From contig JAUXDG010000120.1 of assembly GCA_030618475.1 (NCBI GenBank), positions 1 to 7,836 of the forward strand: a DNA stretch of 7,836 nt, read 5' to 3'. Under the pieces are notes generated by a model. The model saw only the letters and a list, made by a program, of their open reading frames with translations, was not told the DNA's origin and did not search any database. The translations under genes and the position numbers were made by a program. The DNA comes from Gammaproteobacteria bacterium (GTDB taxonomy: Bacteria; Pseudomonadota; Gammaproteobacteria; DSM-19610). The first letter of the stretch is position 1; every line of letters starts with the position of its first letter. Positions 1 to 6,469 of the stretch are shown one piece after another.

Positions 1-16
1 GTCTGATGCAAGGAAG

Positions 17-670
17 CTACCGCAGGCTGATGATTGGCCAGCCTAGCCGGCGGGCATGTGATTTCAGTGTGTCATCCGGATCAACGGCGACTGGATGAGC
101 AACCTGTTCAAGCAGGGGCAGATCGTTGTGTGAGTCACTGTAAAACCAGCTGCCGTCTAAATTCTGATGATTCTGTTGTAACCAGGCGTGCAGACGCTCA
201 ACTTTGCCAGCCTGAAAACACGGTGTACCGGTAATGCCACCCGTGTACTCGCCATCGACGATTTCCGGTTCCGTCGCCAGCAGGTGGGAAACACCGTATC
301 GCCGGGCTATCGGCTCGGTTATAAATCGGTTGGTCGCGGTGATGATAAGCAGTTCGTCTCCCCTGGCGCGGTGCTGGTCCAGCAGATCCCTGGCTTTCGA
401 TAACAATATGGGATCAATTTTTTCCGTCAGGTATTTTTCGCGCCAATGTTCCAGTTGGGGGCAGCTGTGGGCGGCGAGTGGTTTTAGCTGGAAGCGTAAA
501 AATTCATGAATATCCAGGGAGCCTTGCAGGTATTGGTTATAAAAGCGCTGATTTTCAGATGCATAGAATTCGCCATCGACAATCCCGTGCTCCACCAGAA
601 AACAGCCCCAAAGGTAGTCGCTATCACCGTCCAGCAACGTATTGTCCAGGTCAAAGAGCGCTAAGGCCAT
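17..670 (-). CDS. HAD-superfamily subfamily IB phosphatase (SerB/CicA-like)
   Basis: A 217-residue cytoplasmic HAD hydrolase expected to remove phosphate from a small phosphomonoester through an aspartyl-phosphate intermediate; the substrate cannot be read from sequence. All four HAD motifs are present: DLDNT at residues 7-11 (nucleophile D7, general acid/base D9), the motif II threonine T111 in ITAT, the motif III lysine K156, and motif IV SDSHND with D179 and D183 binding magnesium. A helical cap lies between motifs I and II (about residues 15-95), as in the IB subfamily that includes phosphoserine phosphatase. Length is normal for the family and the gene is complete; its TAG stop is at 17-19. 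The ATG at 670 places the nucleophile at residue 7, as usual, although no good Shine-Dalgarno precedes it. It is divergent from rppH, a neighbourhood I recall from Pseudomonas. Family is certain, substrate is not; I would not call it serB. Confidence 0.9.
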   Translation of the reverse strand: MALALFDLDNTLLDGDSDYLWGCFLVEHGIVDGEFYASENQRFYNQYLQGSLDIHEFLRFQLKPLAAHSCPQLEHWREKYLTEKIDPILLSKARDLLDQHRARGDELLIITATNRFITEPIARRYGVSHLLATEPEIVDGEYTGGITGTPCFQAGKVERLHAWLQQNHQNLDGSWFYSDSHNDLPLLEQVAHPVAVDPDDTLKSHARRLGWPIISLR

Positions 671-729
671 GATTTGCAGTCGTTATGGTCAGTTACCGGG
701 CAGGGTGCTCAGGATAGTCGCGTTATTCA

Positions 730-765
730 AAAAGGTAAATCAGTGTTTGCTGATTTGCGCCTTTT
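730..765. repeat. Inverted repeat in the HAD/rppH divergent gap
   Basis: AAATCAG (737-743) and CTGATTT (750-756) form a perfect 7-bp stem around a 6-nt loop. AAAAGG (730-735) and CCTTTT (760-765) extend it to 13 pairs with a small asymmetric bulge (T on one side, GCG on the other). It sits in the middle of the 148-bp divergent promoter region and overlaps the putative rppH -35. It could be an operator for a dimeric regulator or a hairpin in one of the leaders. The stem is A/T-rich with only short T runs outside it, so I do not call it a terminator. The symmetry is seen; any function is inference. Confidence 0.45.
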
Positions 766-782
766 GTTGCCCTGTGTAAAAT
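755..782 (+). promoter_or_regulatory. Putative sigma-70 promoter for rppH
   Basis: TAAAAT at 777-782 is a good -10 match (5 of 6). TTGCGC at 755-760, 16 bp upstream, is only a weak -35 (3 of 6). It would give a leader of about 30 nt before the GTG at 819. The -35 falls on the right arm of the inverted repeat at 730-765. Plausible from position, but not strong by sequence. Confidence 0.35.
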
Positions 783-818
783 GGAACGATATTCCTTACT
801 GGGCAAACGAGCTCACAA

Positions 819-1322
819 GTGATTGATTCAGATGGTTATAGGCCAAATGTTGGCATAATTCTGACAAACTCGGACGGTCAGCTTTTGTGGGCCCGCCGCA
901 TTCGGCAGGATGCCTGGCAGTTTCCGCAGGGCGGTATTCGCGCCAGGGAATCGCCCGAGCAGGCGATGTACCGTGAACTTGGCGAAGAGATCGGCCTGCA
1001 GCCACAGCATGTCAACGTTCTGGGTGCGACCCGTGGCTGGTTGCGTTACCGTCTGCCGGAACGTTTTATCCGTCGACACCAGAAGCCGGTTTGTGTCGGT
1101 CAGAAGCAGGTATGGTTTATGCTGCGGCTGGTCAGCCAGGAGAGGTACGTGCGGCTGGATCTGAGTGATAAGCCCGAATTCGACAACTGGCGATGGGTCG
1201 ATTACTGGCACCCGCTCGACGAAGTGGTGTCTTTCAAGCGCACGGTATACAAAAAGGCGTTGAATGAATTAGCACCCCTGATCTTTGCGGAAGGCGAAAT
1301 GCCACATTCTGTTGTTCGCTGA
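819..1322 (+). CDS. rppH: RNA pyrophosphohydrolase RppH (Nudix hydrolase)
   Basis: RppH removes pyrophosphate from the 5' triphosphate end of mRNAs in the cytoplasm, opening them to RNase E-dependent decay. The N-terminus DGYRPNVGIIL (residues 5-15) and the segment PEFDNWRWVDYW (119-130) are typical of RppH. The Nudix box is complete at residues 38-60 (G38, E44, R52, E53, E56, E57, G59), with E53, E56 and E57 the metal-binding catalytic glutamates at the same numbers as in E. coli. At 167 residues it is slightly shorter than the 176 of E. coli, the difference being in the tail. The start is GTG: no in-frame ATG lies between it and the upstream stop at 777, and the protein then begins exactly like its homologues. 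A short GAG (809-811) lies 7 nt upstream. ptsP follows after 45 nt on the same strand, a conserved pairing. Confidence 0.96.
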   Translation: MIDSDGYRPNVGIILTNSDGQLLWARRIRQDAWQFPQGGIRARESPEQAMYRELGEEIGLQPQHVNVLGATRGWLRYRLPERFIRRHQKPVCVGQKQVWFMLRLVSQERYVRLDLSDKPEFDNWRWVDYWHPLDEVVSFKRTVYKKALNELAPLIFAEGEMPHSVVR

Positions 1323-1331
1323 TCTACACAC

Positions 1332-1348
1332 ACGGGATGTTGTCCCGT
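1332..1348 (+). other. Perfect hairpin between rppH and ptsP
   Basis: ACGGGA (1332-1337), loop TGTTG, TCCCGT (1343-1348): a perfect 6-bp stem starting 9 nt after the rppH stop and ending 7 nt before the ptsP Shine-Dalgarno. No run of T follows, so it is not a standard intrinsic terminator. It could protect the 3' end of the rppH message, mark a processing site, or adjust ptsP translation. Structure is seen; role is inferred. Confidence 0.4.
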
Positions 1349-1355
1349 TCTGACC

Positions 1356-1359
1356 GGAA
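1356..1359 (+). promoter_or_regulatory. Shine-Dalgarno supporting the TTG start of ptsP
   Basis: GGAA lies 8 nt upstream of the TTG at 1368. An in-frame TGA stands at 1362-1364, two codons before the TTG, and the first in-frame ATG is codon 33, inside the GAF domain. The TTG is therefore the only reasonable start that keeps the conserved N-terminal helix. Confidence 0.6.
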
Positions 1360-1367
1360 TCTGAGAT

Positions 1368-3632
1368 TTGCTGGATACCCTGCGTAGAACCATCCAGGAA
1401 GTGAATCGCGCGCCCGATCTGCCGCGCGCACTTTCGATCATTGTCAGCCGCGTCAAACAGGCGATGGTGGTGGATGTCTGTTCGGTATATCTGCTCGACT
1501 CCGAGCTTGACCAAATCGTACTGATGGCTACCGACGGTTACAATTCTGATGCCGTCGGCGAAGTGCGTTTGAGGGCCGGGCAGGGACTGGTCGGTTTGGT
1601 AGCACGTCGTGAGGAGGCGTTGAATCTCGATGATGCCTCGGATCATCCCGCCTATGTGTTTACCAGTAAAATTGGCGAAGAACCTTTTCACGGCTTTCTC
1701 GGCGTTCCGATCATCCAGCACAGGCACGTACTAGGTGTTCTGGTGGTGCGTCAACGCGAACGGCGCCGCTTTGCCGAACAGGAAGAAACCTTTCTGTTTA
1801 CGCTGGCGGCTCAGTTAGCAGGAGCCATCAGTCATGCCGGTGCCAGCGGTGAAATCAATCGTCTGTTGCAGCAATCCGATGAGTCCCGCTATGCCCTTAA
1901 AGGAGCATCGGCTACGCCGGGTGCTGCGGTGGGTGTGGCGCGGGTCGTGTATCCAATGGCTAACCTGGAGGCCATTCCGGATCGACCAGTCGATGACATC
2001 GATGCCGAGATTGCAGAGTTTCGTGCTGCGGTTGCTGCGGTGGAAAGGGATATGCGCTCGATGTCGGCGCGTATGGTGGATTCGCTGCCGGTTGAAGACA
2101 TTGCCCTGTTTGATGCCTTGATCCTGATGTTGAGAAGTGAAAACCTGATGGGTGGAACCATTGAAGGCATCAGAGCGGGTAACTGGGCACCCGGCGCTTT
2201 GCGCAACACTATTGCTGAACATGTTGACGCTTTTGAGGACATGGAAGACCCGTATCTGCGCGAGCGTGCCAGTGATGTGCGTGATCTGGGCAGGCGGATC
2301 CTGCAGCATCTGCAAAGCATTCATCCTGTTGCCAGGAAATTCGAGCCAGACACCATCCTGGTGGGGGAAGACGTGAGTGCAAGCCAGCTTGCCGAAGTGC
2401 CCGTTAATCTGCTTGTCGGTGTGGTTTCGGCACGGGGCTCCAGTGCTTCACACGTAGCCATTATTGCCCGTGCCCTGGGTATTCCTGCGGTAATGGGAAT
2501 TGATGATCTGCCGGTTGGACGTCTGGACGGTCAGGAACTGGTAGTCGATGGTTATCAATCCAGAGTGTTTGTGCGACCTTCACAAGCGATCCGTAACGAA
2601 TTCCTGCGCCTGCAGCGTGAAGAAGCCGAGCTTTCAACCGAACTGCAGGGTTTGACCCGGTTAGCATCGGAAACCAGGGACGGTGTGCGTATCCCACTCT
2701 ATGCAAATACCGGTTTGCTCACTGATATCACTCCGTCGTTGCGTTGTGGTGCCGATGGTGTCGGCCTGTATCGCACCGAAATTCCGTTCCTGATACGTGA
2801 CCGCTTTCCCAGTGAGGAAGAGCAACGCCGGACCTATCGGCAGGTGCTGGAAGCTTTTGCCCCGGCACCGGTGACAGTGCGCACCCTGGATATTGGCGGC
2901 GACAAAATGTTGCCCTACTTCCCTGTGGAAGAGGATAACCCTTTTCTTGGCTGGCGCGGAATCCGCATTTCCCTCGACCACCCGGAAATTTTTCTCACCC
3001 AGGTGCGTGCCATTCTGCGGGCAAATGCAGGACTGAATAATCTTCAATTGTTGCTTCCCATGGTCAGCGGCGTAGGAGAGATAGACAGTGCAGTTGGCTT
3101 GATCAGGCGCGCCCATGAAGAATTGCTGGACGAAGGTGAAGAGCTTGTCTACCCGAAAATCGGAGTGATGATCGAAGTGCCGTCGGCTGTCTATCAGATA
3201 CCCGCCATGGCGGCGCGAGTGGATTTCTTTTCTATCGGCTCAAACGATCTGACCCAGTACCTGTTAGCGGTTGATCGAAACAATTCTCAGGTCGCCGAAC
3301 TCTACGATGCCTTACACCCGTCAGTACTGCGCGCTATCCACCACGTTATTCAGGAGGCCCATGCAGTGGAGCGATCGGTCAGTGTGTGTGGTGAAATGGC
3401 CGGTGATCCGGTAGCAGCACTGCTGTTGCTGGGTATGGGCGTTGATTCACTCAGTATGAGTGCTGCCGGTCTGCTGCGGGTGAAATGGGTGGTGCGCAGC
3501 TTCACTCAGTCGCAGGCGCAGAAGTTGCTCGATGAGGTGTGGGAACTTGAAGAAGGCAGTGCAATACGTGCGTTGCTTAACGCCAGTCTGGAAGCGGCTG
3601 GGTTGGGTGGTCTGGTTCACGCCGGTCGTTGA
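1368..3632 (+). CDS. ptsP: Phosphoenolpyruvate-protein phosphotransferase PtsP (enzyme I-Ntr)
   Basis: First enzyme of the nitrogen phosphotransferase chain: it takes phosphate from phosphoenolpyruvate on a histidine and passes it to NPr (PtsO) and then PtsN, a regulatory rather than sugar-transporting route in the cytoplasm. The 754 residues comprise an N-terminal GAF domain (about 18-155), which senses glutamine/2-oxoglutarate in E. coli PtsP, the EI N-terminal domain (from about 177), the swivelling phosphohistidine domain with SSASHVAI and H362 (H356 in E. coli), and the C-terminal PEP-binding barrel. The barrel carries GLYRTE (466-471), RTLDIGGDK (505-513), SIGSNDLTQY (622-631) and the proton-donor cysteine C674 in VCGEMAGD. 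Nothing is missing. It is probably cotranscribed with rppH. Its TGA ends 2 nt from the stop of the convergent PepSY gene, leaving no room for a terminator. ptsO and ptsN are not in the window. Confidence 0.96.
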   Translation: MLDTLRRTIQEVNRAPDLPRALSIIVSRVKQAMVVDVCSVYLLDSELDQIVLMATDGYNSDAVGEVRLRAGQGLVGLVARREEALNLDDASDHPAYVFTSKIGEEPFHGFLGVPIIQHRHVLGVLVVRQRERRRFAEQEETFLFTLAAQLAGAISHAGASGEINRLLQQSDESRYALKGASATPGAAVGVARVVYPMANLEAIPDRPVDDIDAEIAEFRAAVAAVERDMRSMSARMVDSLPVEDIALFDALILMLRSENLMGGTIEGIRAGNWAPGALRNTIAEHVDAFEDMEDPYLRERASDVRDLGRRILQHLQSIHPVARKFEPDTILVGEDVSASQLAEVPVNLLVGVVSARGSSASHVAIIARALGIPAVMGIDDLPVGRLDGQELVVDGYQSRVFVRPSQAIRNEFLRLQREEAELSTELQGLTRLASETRDGVRIPLYANTGLLTDITPSLRCGADGVGLYRTEIPFLIRDRFPSEEEQRRTYRQVLEAFAPAPVTVRTLDIGGDKMLPYFPVEEDNPFLGWRGIRISLDHPEIFLTQVRAILRANAGLNNLQLLLPMVSGVGEIDSAVGLIRRAHEELLDEGEELVYPKIGVMIEVPSAVYQIPAMAARVDFFSIGSNDLTQYLLAVDRNNSQVAELYDALHPSVLRAIHHVIQEAHAVERSVSVCGEMAGDPVAALLLLGMGVDSLSMSAAGLLRVKWVVRSFTQSQAQKLLDEVWELEEGSAIRALLNASLEAAGLGGLVHAGR

Positions 3633-3634
3633 GT

Positions 3635-4396
3635 TTAGCGTCTGCGTTTTAACCAGATCCAGCCGCCGGATAGTGAGAGCAGAACGAGTAAGACAGCTGC
3701 AGCATCGAAAAGCCACGGGCCGAGCCGGCCGAAAAACCGGCCGCTGTGCAGATCCAGTATGACCCGTTCGACGGGTAGCACCTCACCACGATAATGGTGC
3801 TGTAGTGCGGTTTTGAGTCGTGTTTCAAGCAGACTCGGTGTGGCCCAGCGGACACCGGTAAAGTCCTCGTCCCCTCGTTTCCAGCTAATGAAATCGGTAT
3901 CAGGCTGATAATAGCCGTGGCCGGTTCGCACCATGACAGCACCGTCCGCATCGATACCTATCTGTTTAATATCTGCCGGAACACCGTCTTTGTCTTGCAG
4001 TTGTTCAATGAGTTCGCCGCGCTGGGTCAGGAGCAGAATACTATGGCTCATAGCGACAATAAACGTGTCCTTAAAAAGTATGGCTCCAACCAACTGCCTG
4101 TAGTTGCCTTCAATCTCCCTGCGATTGAGATAAAGGTGCTCACCCATTAAGGTAACGTGGCGATCACCGGCCAGGAAAGTCTGCATGGTGTCCGGTGCCT
4201 TGATGCCATACCAGTCCAGGATCCAATTGCTTTGTATCTGTTCGCTGTCGAACTGGAAGTCTTCGGTATGATTGAGCAACAGCCCGGTAACAGCGACAAT
4301 CAGCATGAACACAGCTGCGCTGACACCCATGTAACGGTGCCATACGTAGAAGGAACTCAGTTTGAAGCGTTGTTTTCTACGGTGATGGCGCGACAT
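3635..4396 (-). CDS. PepSY-associated transmembrane protein (PiuB-like), third gene of the porin operon
   Basis: A 253-residue inner-membrane protein with a basic N-terminus (residues 1-12), a first membrane helix at about 23-42, a long extracytoplasmic region (about 43-225) and a second helix at about 228-248 followed by KRRR. The WHRYMGV...TGLLLNH segment (19-43) and LHSGRFFG...GGWIWLK (216-250) are the family hallmarks. Relatives include proteins annotated as iron-regulated membrane proteins and, in P. aeruginosa, the siderophore reductases FpvG and FoxB. Most of those have four helices; this is the short two-helix form. H20, H43 and H217 lie at the membrane edges and are possible heme ligands (inference). 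The ATG has GAG 8 nt upstream and overlaps the FMN-binding gene by 20 bp, so translation is probably coupled. Likely role: moving electrons across the membrane for its flavoprotein partner. Confidence 0.8.
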   Translation of the reverse strand: MSRHHRRKQRFKLSSFYVWHRYMGVSAAVFMLIVAVTGLLLNHTEDFQFDSEQIQSNWILDWYGIKAPDTMQTFLAGDRHVTLMGEHLYLNRREIEGNYRQLVGAILFKDTFIVAMSHSILLLTQRGELIEQLQDKDGVPADIKQIGIDADGAVMVRTGHGYYQPDTDFISWKRGDEDFTGVRWATPSLLETRLKTALQHHYRGEVLPVERVILDLHSGRFFGRLGPWLFDAAAVLLVLLSLSGGWIWLKRRR

Positions 4397-4910
4397 CTTG
4401 TTTTCTCAATTCGGCATCCAGAAACAAGGCAAGTGTAGCCATCTTTTTCACGGCGCGAACCGACAGGGTTGCGCCTGAGATGCCGTCGATATCACGATCA
4501 AGTGTGTTGTCTTCGTCGAGCCGGGCGTCCTTGAACTGATCTGTAAAAAATGGATGACGGATTTCCCAGCCGCGACTTTCGCGAAAAACAAGTACCTTGA
4601 TCTGTTCAAGCAGACCGCCATTTATAACCAGTCCGATAGTGATGGGAAGGTCTTTGCCAATTTCTTCCAGTACCCAGGCGCTGCGTTGATTCTGGCGCCA
4701 ATAACGTACGCGCAGACTGGGATAGCGGTGTCCCAGCAATTGCTTGGCGAATTGTTTGCGTTCGCCGCTCAGCCAGATAACGGCTGGCTCCGGTACTTTG
4801 CCCGAGAACGTTTCCCTCAGGAAGTCGTCAGGCTCCTGATAAACAGCCTTTGCCAGCAGGGTGGTGCATAGCAGGGCCGGTATCAGTAAAAAAAGAAGCT
4901 TCCTGAGCAT
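4377..4910 (-). CDS. Exported FMN-binding domain protein with covalent-FMN motif
   Basis: A 177-residue protein whose C-terminal half is an FMN-binding domain of the RnfG/NqrC type. The flavinylation motif D-G-I-S-G-A-T is at residues 142-148; by family knowledge FMN would be attached through a phosphoester to T148 by the ApbE transferase, which is not in the window. A signal peptide is visible (positive MLRK, hydrophobic 5-19, AKA at 20-22 with cleavage probably after A22), so the domain acts outside the cytoplasm. C15 does not sit in a proper lipobox, so I do not call it a lipoprotein. The ATG is the first possible start after an in-frame stop three codons upstream; I see no Shine-Dalgarno, so it may depend on ribosomes from the porin gene, which ends 43 nt upstream. 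It overlaps the PepSY gene by 20 bp. Probable role: one- or two-electron carrier in an envelope redox chain. Confidence 0.85.
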   Translation of the reverse strand: MLRKLLFLLIPALLCTTLLAKAVYQEPDDFLRETFSGKVPEPAVIWLSGERKQFAKQLLGHRYPSLRVRYWRQNQRSAWVLEEIGKDLPITIGLVINGGLLEQIKVLVFRESRGWEIRHPFFTDQFKDARLDEDNTLDRDIDGISGATLSVRAVKKMATLALFLDAELRKQDVAPSP

Positions 4911-4953
4911 ATGGAATTATTCGCCAGCAAGGTAACGGCTTCGGTAAAACACT

Positions 4954-6156
4954 TTAGAACTGGTAGCCAACGCCGAGATTCCAGCCATTGTCGTTCTTGC
5001 TGTTTCCTTCATTGTCCTGTTGTTGTACATCGGCCTTGAGGACAACATCCGGGTGCGGCCAGAAGTTTACCCCGGCGTTTACCTGTTTTTTCTCCGAATC
5101 GGAATTGCCGTCGCCTGCCTGGTTATCCCACTGGTTATAACGCGCGAAGACACCCCATTCAGGCGTGATTTTATAAGACGGTTCGATATAGAAACCTTCC
5201 TGTTCGTCGGCACCAACAGACTTGGGGCCGTCGCCGTCGAGATCCCACCTGGCATACAGGGCACGAAAACCGAACGGACCTCGCTGGATATCGGCATGGG
5301 TTTCGAACAGCCAGGCATGGCCGGCATCCGGGTCCTCGCCCTGGGTCACATCGGACTGATACTGGACGGTGGCAGCCAGTTCGACCCCGGCCATACCGGT
5401 CCATTTTACCCGGGTGGTGCCTGCCAGATCATTGGCGTTTGCCTCACTGGTCTTTTGCCGGCCTTTGCGTACCGCATAGTTGTTGCTGGCTGACGTTTCC
5501 AGTCCTTCGTGCACACCCAGGTCATAGCTCCAGCCGGGTGCGATTTCACCGTTCAGCGCGGCACCACCGGCCCACCAGGTCGTTGGGATGATGTTTCTTT
5601 CAACCGGATTGCGTTCCACGCCATAGAACGTCGGTGGTTCATGGGTTTCATTCAGAATACCGACCGGCAGCAGGAATAAACCAGCCTTGGCACGATGGTT
5701 TTCATTCAGGTCATATTCGAGGTAGGCCTGTTCGAGTTCAATTTCACCGTTTTGGTCATCACCTGAGACGGAATGTTCGAGTTCAAGTTCAGACCAGAAA
5801 CGCAGCTTGTCGGTGAACTGGTGACCGAAAAACAGTACGAAGCGGTGGAAGTCGATCTCTTTCTTGCTGTCCAGATTGTTGTAGTGCAATTCGCCGTAAC
5901 CACCGATCTGGGTGTTTTCGGTCCAACTGGCTGCGCCAGCGGCGGTCTTCTGGCTTTCCTCGGCAACGTCTACAACTGCTTCCACTTTTTCAGTATTTTC
6001 TTTCTGACCTGCTTTCAATGCTTCGATTTCGCGTTGCTGCTGCTGGATGATTTCCCACATTTCTTCCTGGCTGGGCATTTCAGTGGCTGCGGCAGAGGCG
6101 GAGATTGCCAGCAGTGCTGCGGCCAGCTTGGCACTGCGGTAGGTCCTGAATTGCAT
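4954..6156 (-). CDS. Outer-membrane porin with N-terminal coiled coil (Porin O/P-like)
   Basis: A 400-residue beta-barrel porin. Residues 1-24 are a signal peptide (basic start, hydrophobic 11-18, cleavage likely after SAAA at 21-24). Residues about 28-70 are rich in Q, E and K with heptad spacing and should form a coiled coil in the periplasm, as in several trimeric porins. From about 82 (IGGYGELHYN) the chain alternates hydrophobic and polar residues with acidic, Asp/Gly/Asn-rich loops, ending in GVGYQF; the terminal phenylalanine is the usual outer-membrane assembly signal. The acidic loops (for instance 305-320 and 345-356) do not suggest the basic eyelet of a phosphate porin, so the substrate stays open. 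AGAGGA (6165-6170 contains the last six bases) lies 8 nt from the ATG. It is first in an operon with the FMN-binding and PepSY genes, with no terminator in the 43-nt gap, which suggests it admits the substrate of that redox pair. Confidence 0.85.
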   Translation of the reverse strand: MQFRTYRSAKLAAALLAISASAAATEMPSQEEMWEIIQQQQREIEALKAGQKENTEKVEAVVDVAEESQKTAAGAASWTENTQIGGYGELHYNNLDSKKEIDFHRFVLFFGHQFTDKLRFWSELELEHSVSGDDQNGEIELEQAYLEYDLNENHRAKAGLFLLPVGILNETHEPPTFYGVERNPVERNIIPTTWWAGGAALNGEIAPGWSYDLGVHEGLETSASNNYAVRKGRQKTSEANANDLAGTTRVKWTGMAGVELAATVQYQSDVTQGEDPDAGHAWLFETHADIQRGPFGFRALYARWDLDGDGPKSVGADEQEGFYIEPSYKITPEWGVFARYNQWDNQAGDGNSDSEKKQVNAGVNFWPHPDVVLKADVQQQDNEGNSKNDNGWNLGVGYQF

Positions 6157-6197
6157 TGAATGTGTCCTCTGTAATCGAACTTGTCCGACCAGTCAGG

Positions 6198-6226
6198 ATT
6201 ATAGGGAAACTAGCTACAAATGCAAA
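6198..6226 (-). promoter_or_regulatory. Sigma-70 promoter of the porin operon
   Basis: On the minus strand, TATAAT (6203-6198, perfect -10) is preceded at 17 bp by TTTGCA (6226-6221, 4 of 6 for -35). Transcription should begin near 6190, giving a leader of about 35 nt that contains the strong ribosome site AGAGGA at 6170-6165, 8 nt from the porin ATG. This is the best promoter in the window. Confidence 0.7.
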
Positions 6227-6237
6227 TCGTTCGTATT
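6219..6237. promoter_or_regulatory. Fur-box-like operator over the porin-operon -35
   Basis: AATGCAAATCGTTCGTATT is an imperfect palindrome about C6228: 6 of 9 positions per half mirror each other, and the outer AAT/ATT and inner AA/TT are kept. It matches the common Fur-site form AATGATAATCATTATCATT at 13 of 19 positions. It covers the -35 hexamer (6221-6226), where a repressor would block RNA polymerase. Downstream genes include a family long labelled iron-regulated, which fits. Another dimeric regulator could also use such a site. Confidence 0.4.
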
Positions 6238-6466
6238 CACAATAACTCAGCGTAAACAATCCAGTGCTTATATTTGCCGATATGTGTGTTCAGGCGATTG
6301 AAAAAATAGATAAAGATGGCTCGCCCCTGCACACAGGCCTGTAGGGTGAGAGGGTAAGGCCGGCCTGAGCACAGCGAGCAGCACCAGGGCGGGGAACGCG
6401 TTGAACCATAGGTAAAACACACCTGAATGCGTGTTACTGCCGGGCCAAAAGACAAGCAGGATTGGA
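6237..6466 (-). pseudogene. Probable remnant of a DUF2069-type small membrane protein
   Basis: The 313-bp space between the porin start and the tlpA stop has no intact gene, but on the minus strand two adjacent frames read like one small membrane protein. From about 6462 to 6366 the frame gives a hydrophobic stretch containing FYLWFNAFPALVLLAVL. One base later (skipping A6366) the reading continues as GRPYPLTLQACVQG, then IFIYFF, and ends KHWIVYAELL before a TGA at 6239-6237. The pattern (helix ending PALVLL, RGRPY-like turn, helix, aromatic tyrosine-phenylalanine motif, AELL) resembles my recollection of DUF2069 proteins, which occur near TlpA-type genes in Pseudomonas. The N-terminus and the last helix are missing and a frameshift is needed, so if the resemblance is real the gene is dead. 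The joined length is about 75 residues against 120-140 expected. Alternatively this is a chance hydrophobic shadow. Confidence 0.35.
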
Positions 6467-6469
6467 TGA

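Noticed and set aside
1269..1727. 152-codon minus-strand frame across the rppH/ptsP boundary, and other long frames opposite ptsP
   Set aside because: They lie opposite strongly conserved RppH and PtsP coding sequence and show no domain of their own.
3724..3742. CGGCCG repeated around an A-rich loop near the 3' end of the PepSY gene, able to form a GC-rich stem
   Set aside because: It lies inside the conserved FFGRLGPW coding segment and has no T run after the stem, so codon choice explains it better than a terminator.
5020..5493. 157-codon open frame on the plus strand opposite the porin gene
   Set aside because: A shadow of the porin gene: no ribosome site or recognisable domain, while the minus-strand frame has a signal peptide and barrel pattern.
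6360..6369. 10-bp palindrome AGGCCGGCCT at the proposed frameshift point
   Set aside because: Short GC palindrome with no sign of function; noted only because such sequence can favour indels or sequencing errors.
6416..6435. 7-bp stem with one G-U pair downstream of the TlpA-type gene (minus strand AACACGC / GTGTGTT), possible terminator
   Set aside because: A/T-rich, with only two T residues after the stem, and inside the putative pseudogene; too weak to call.
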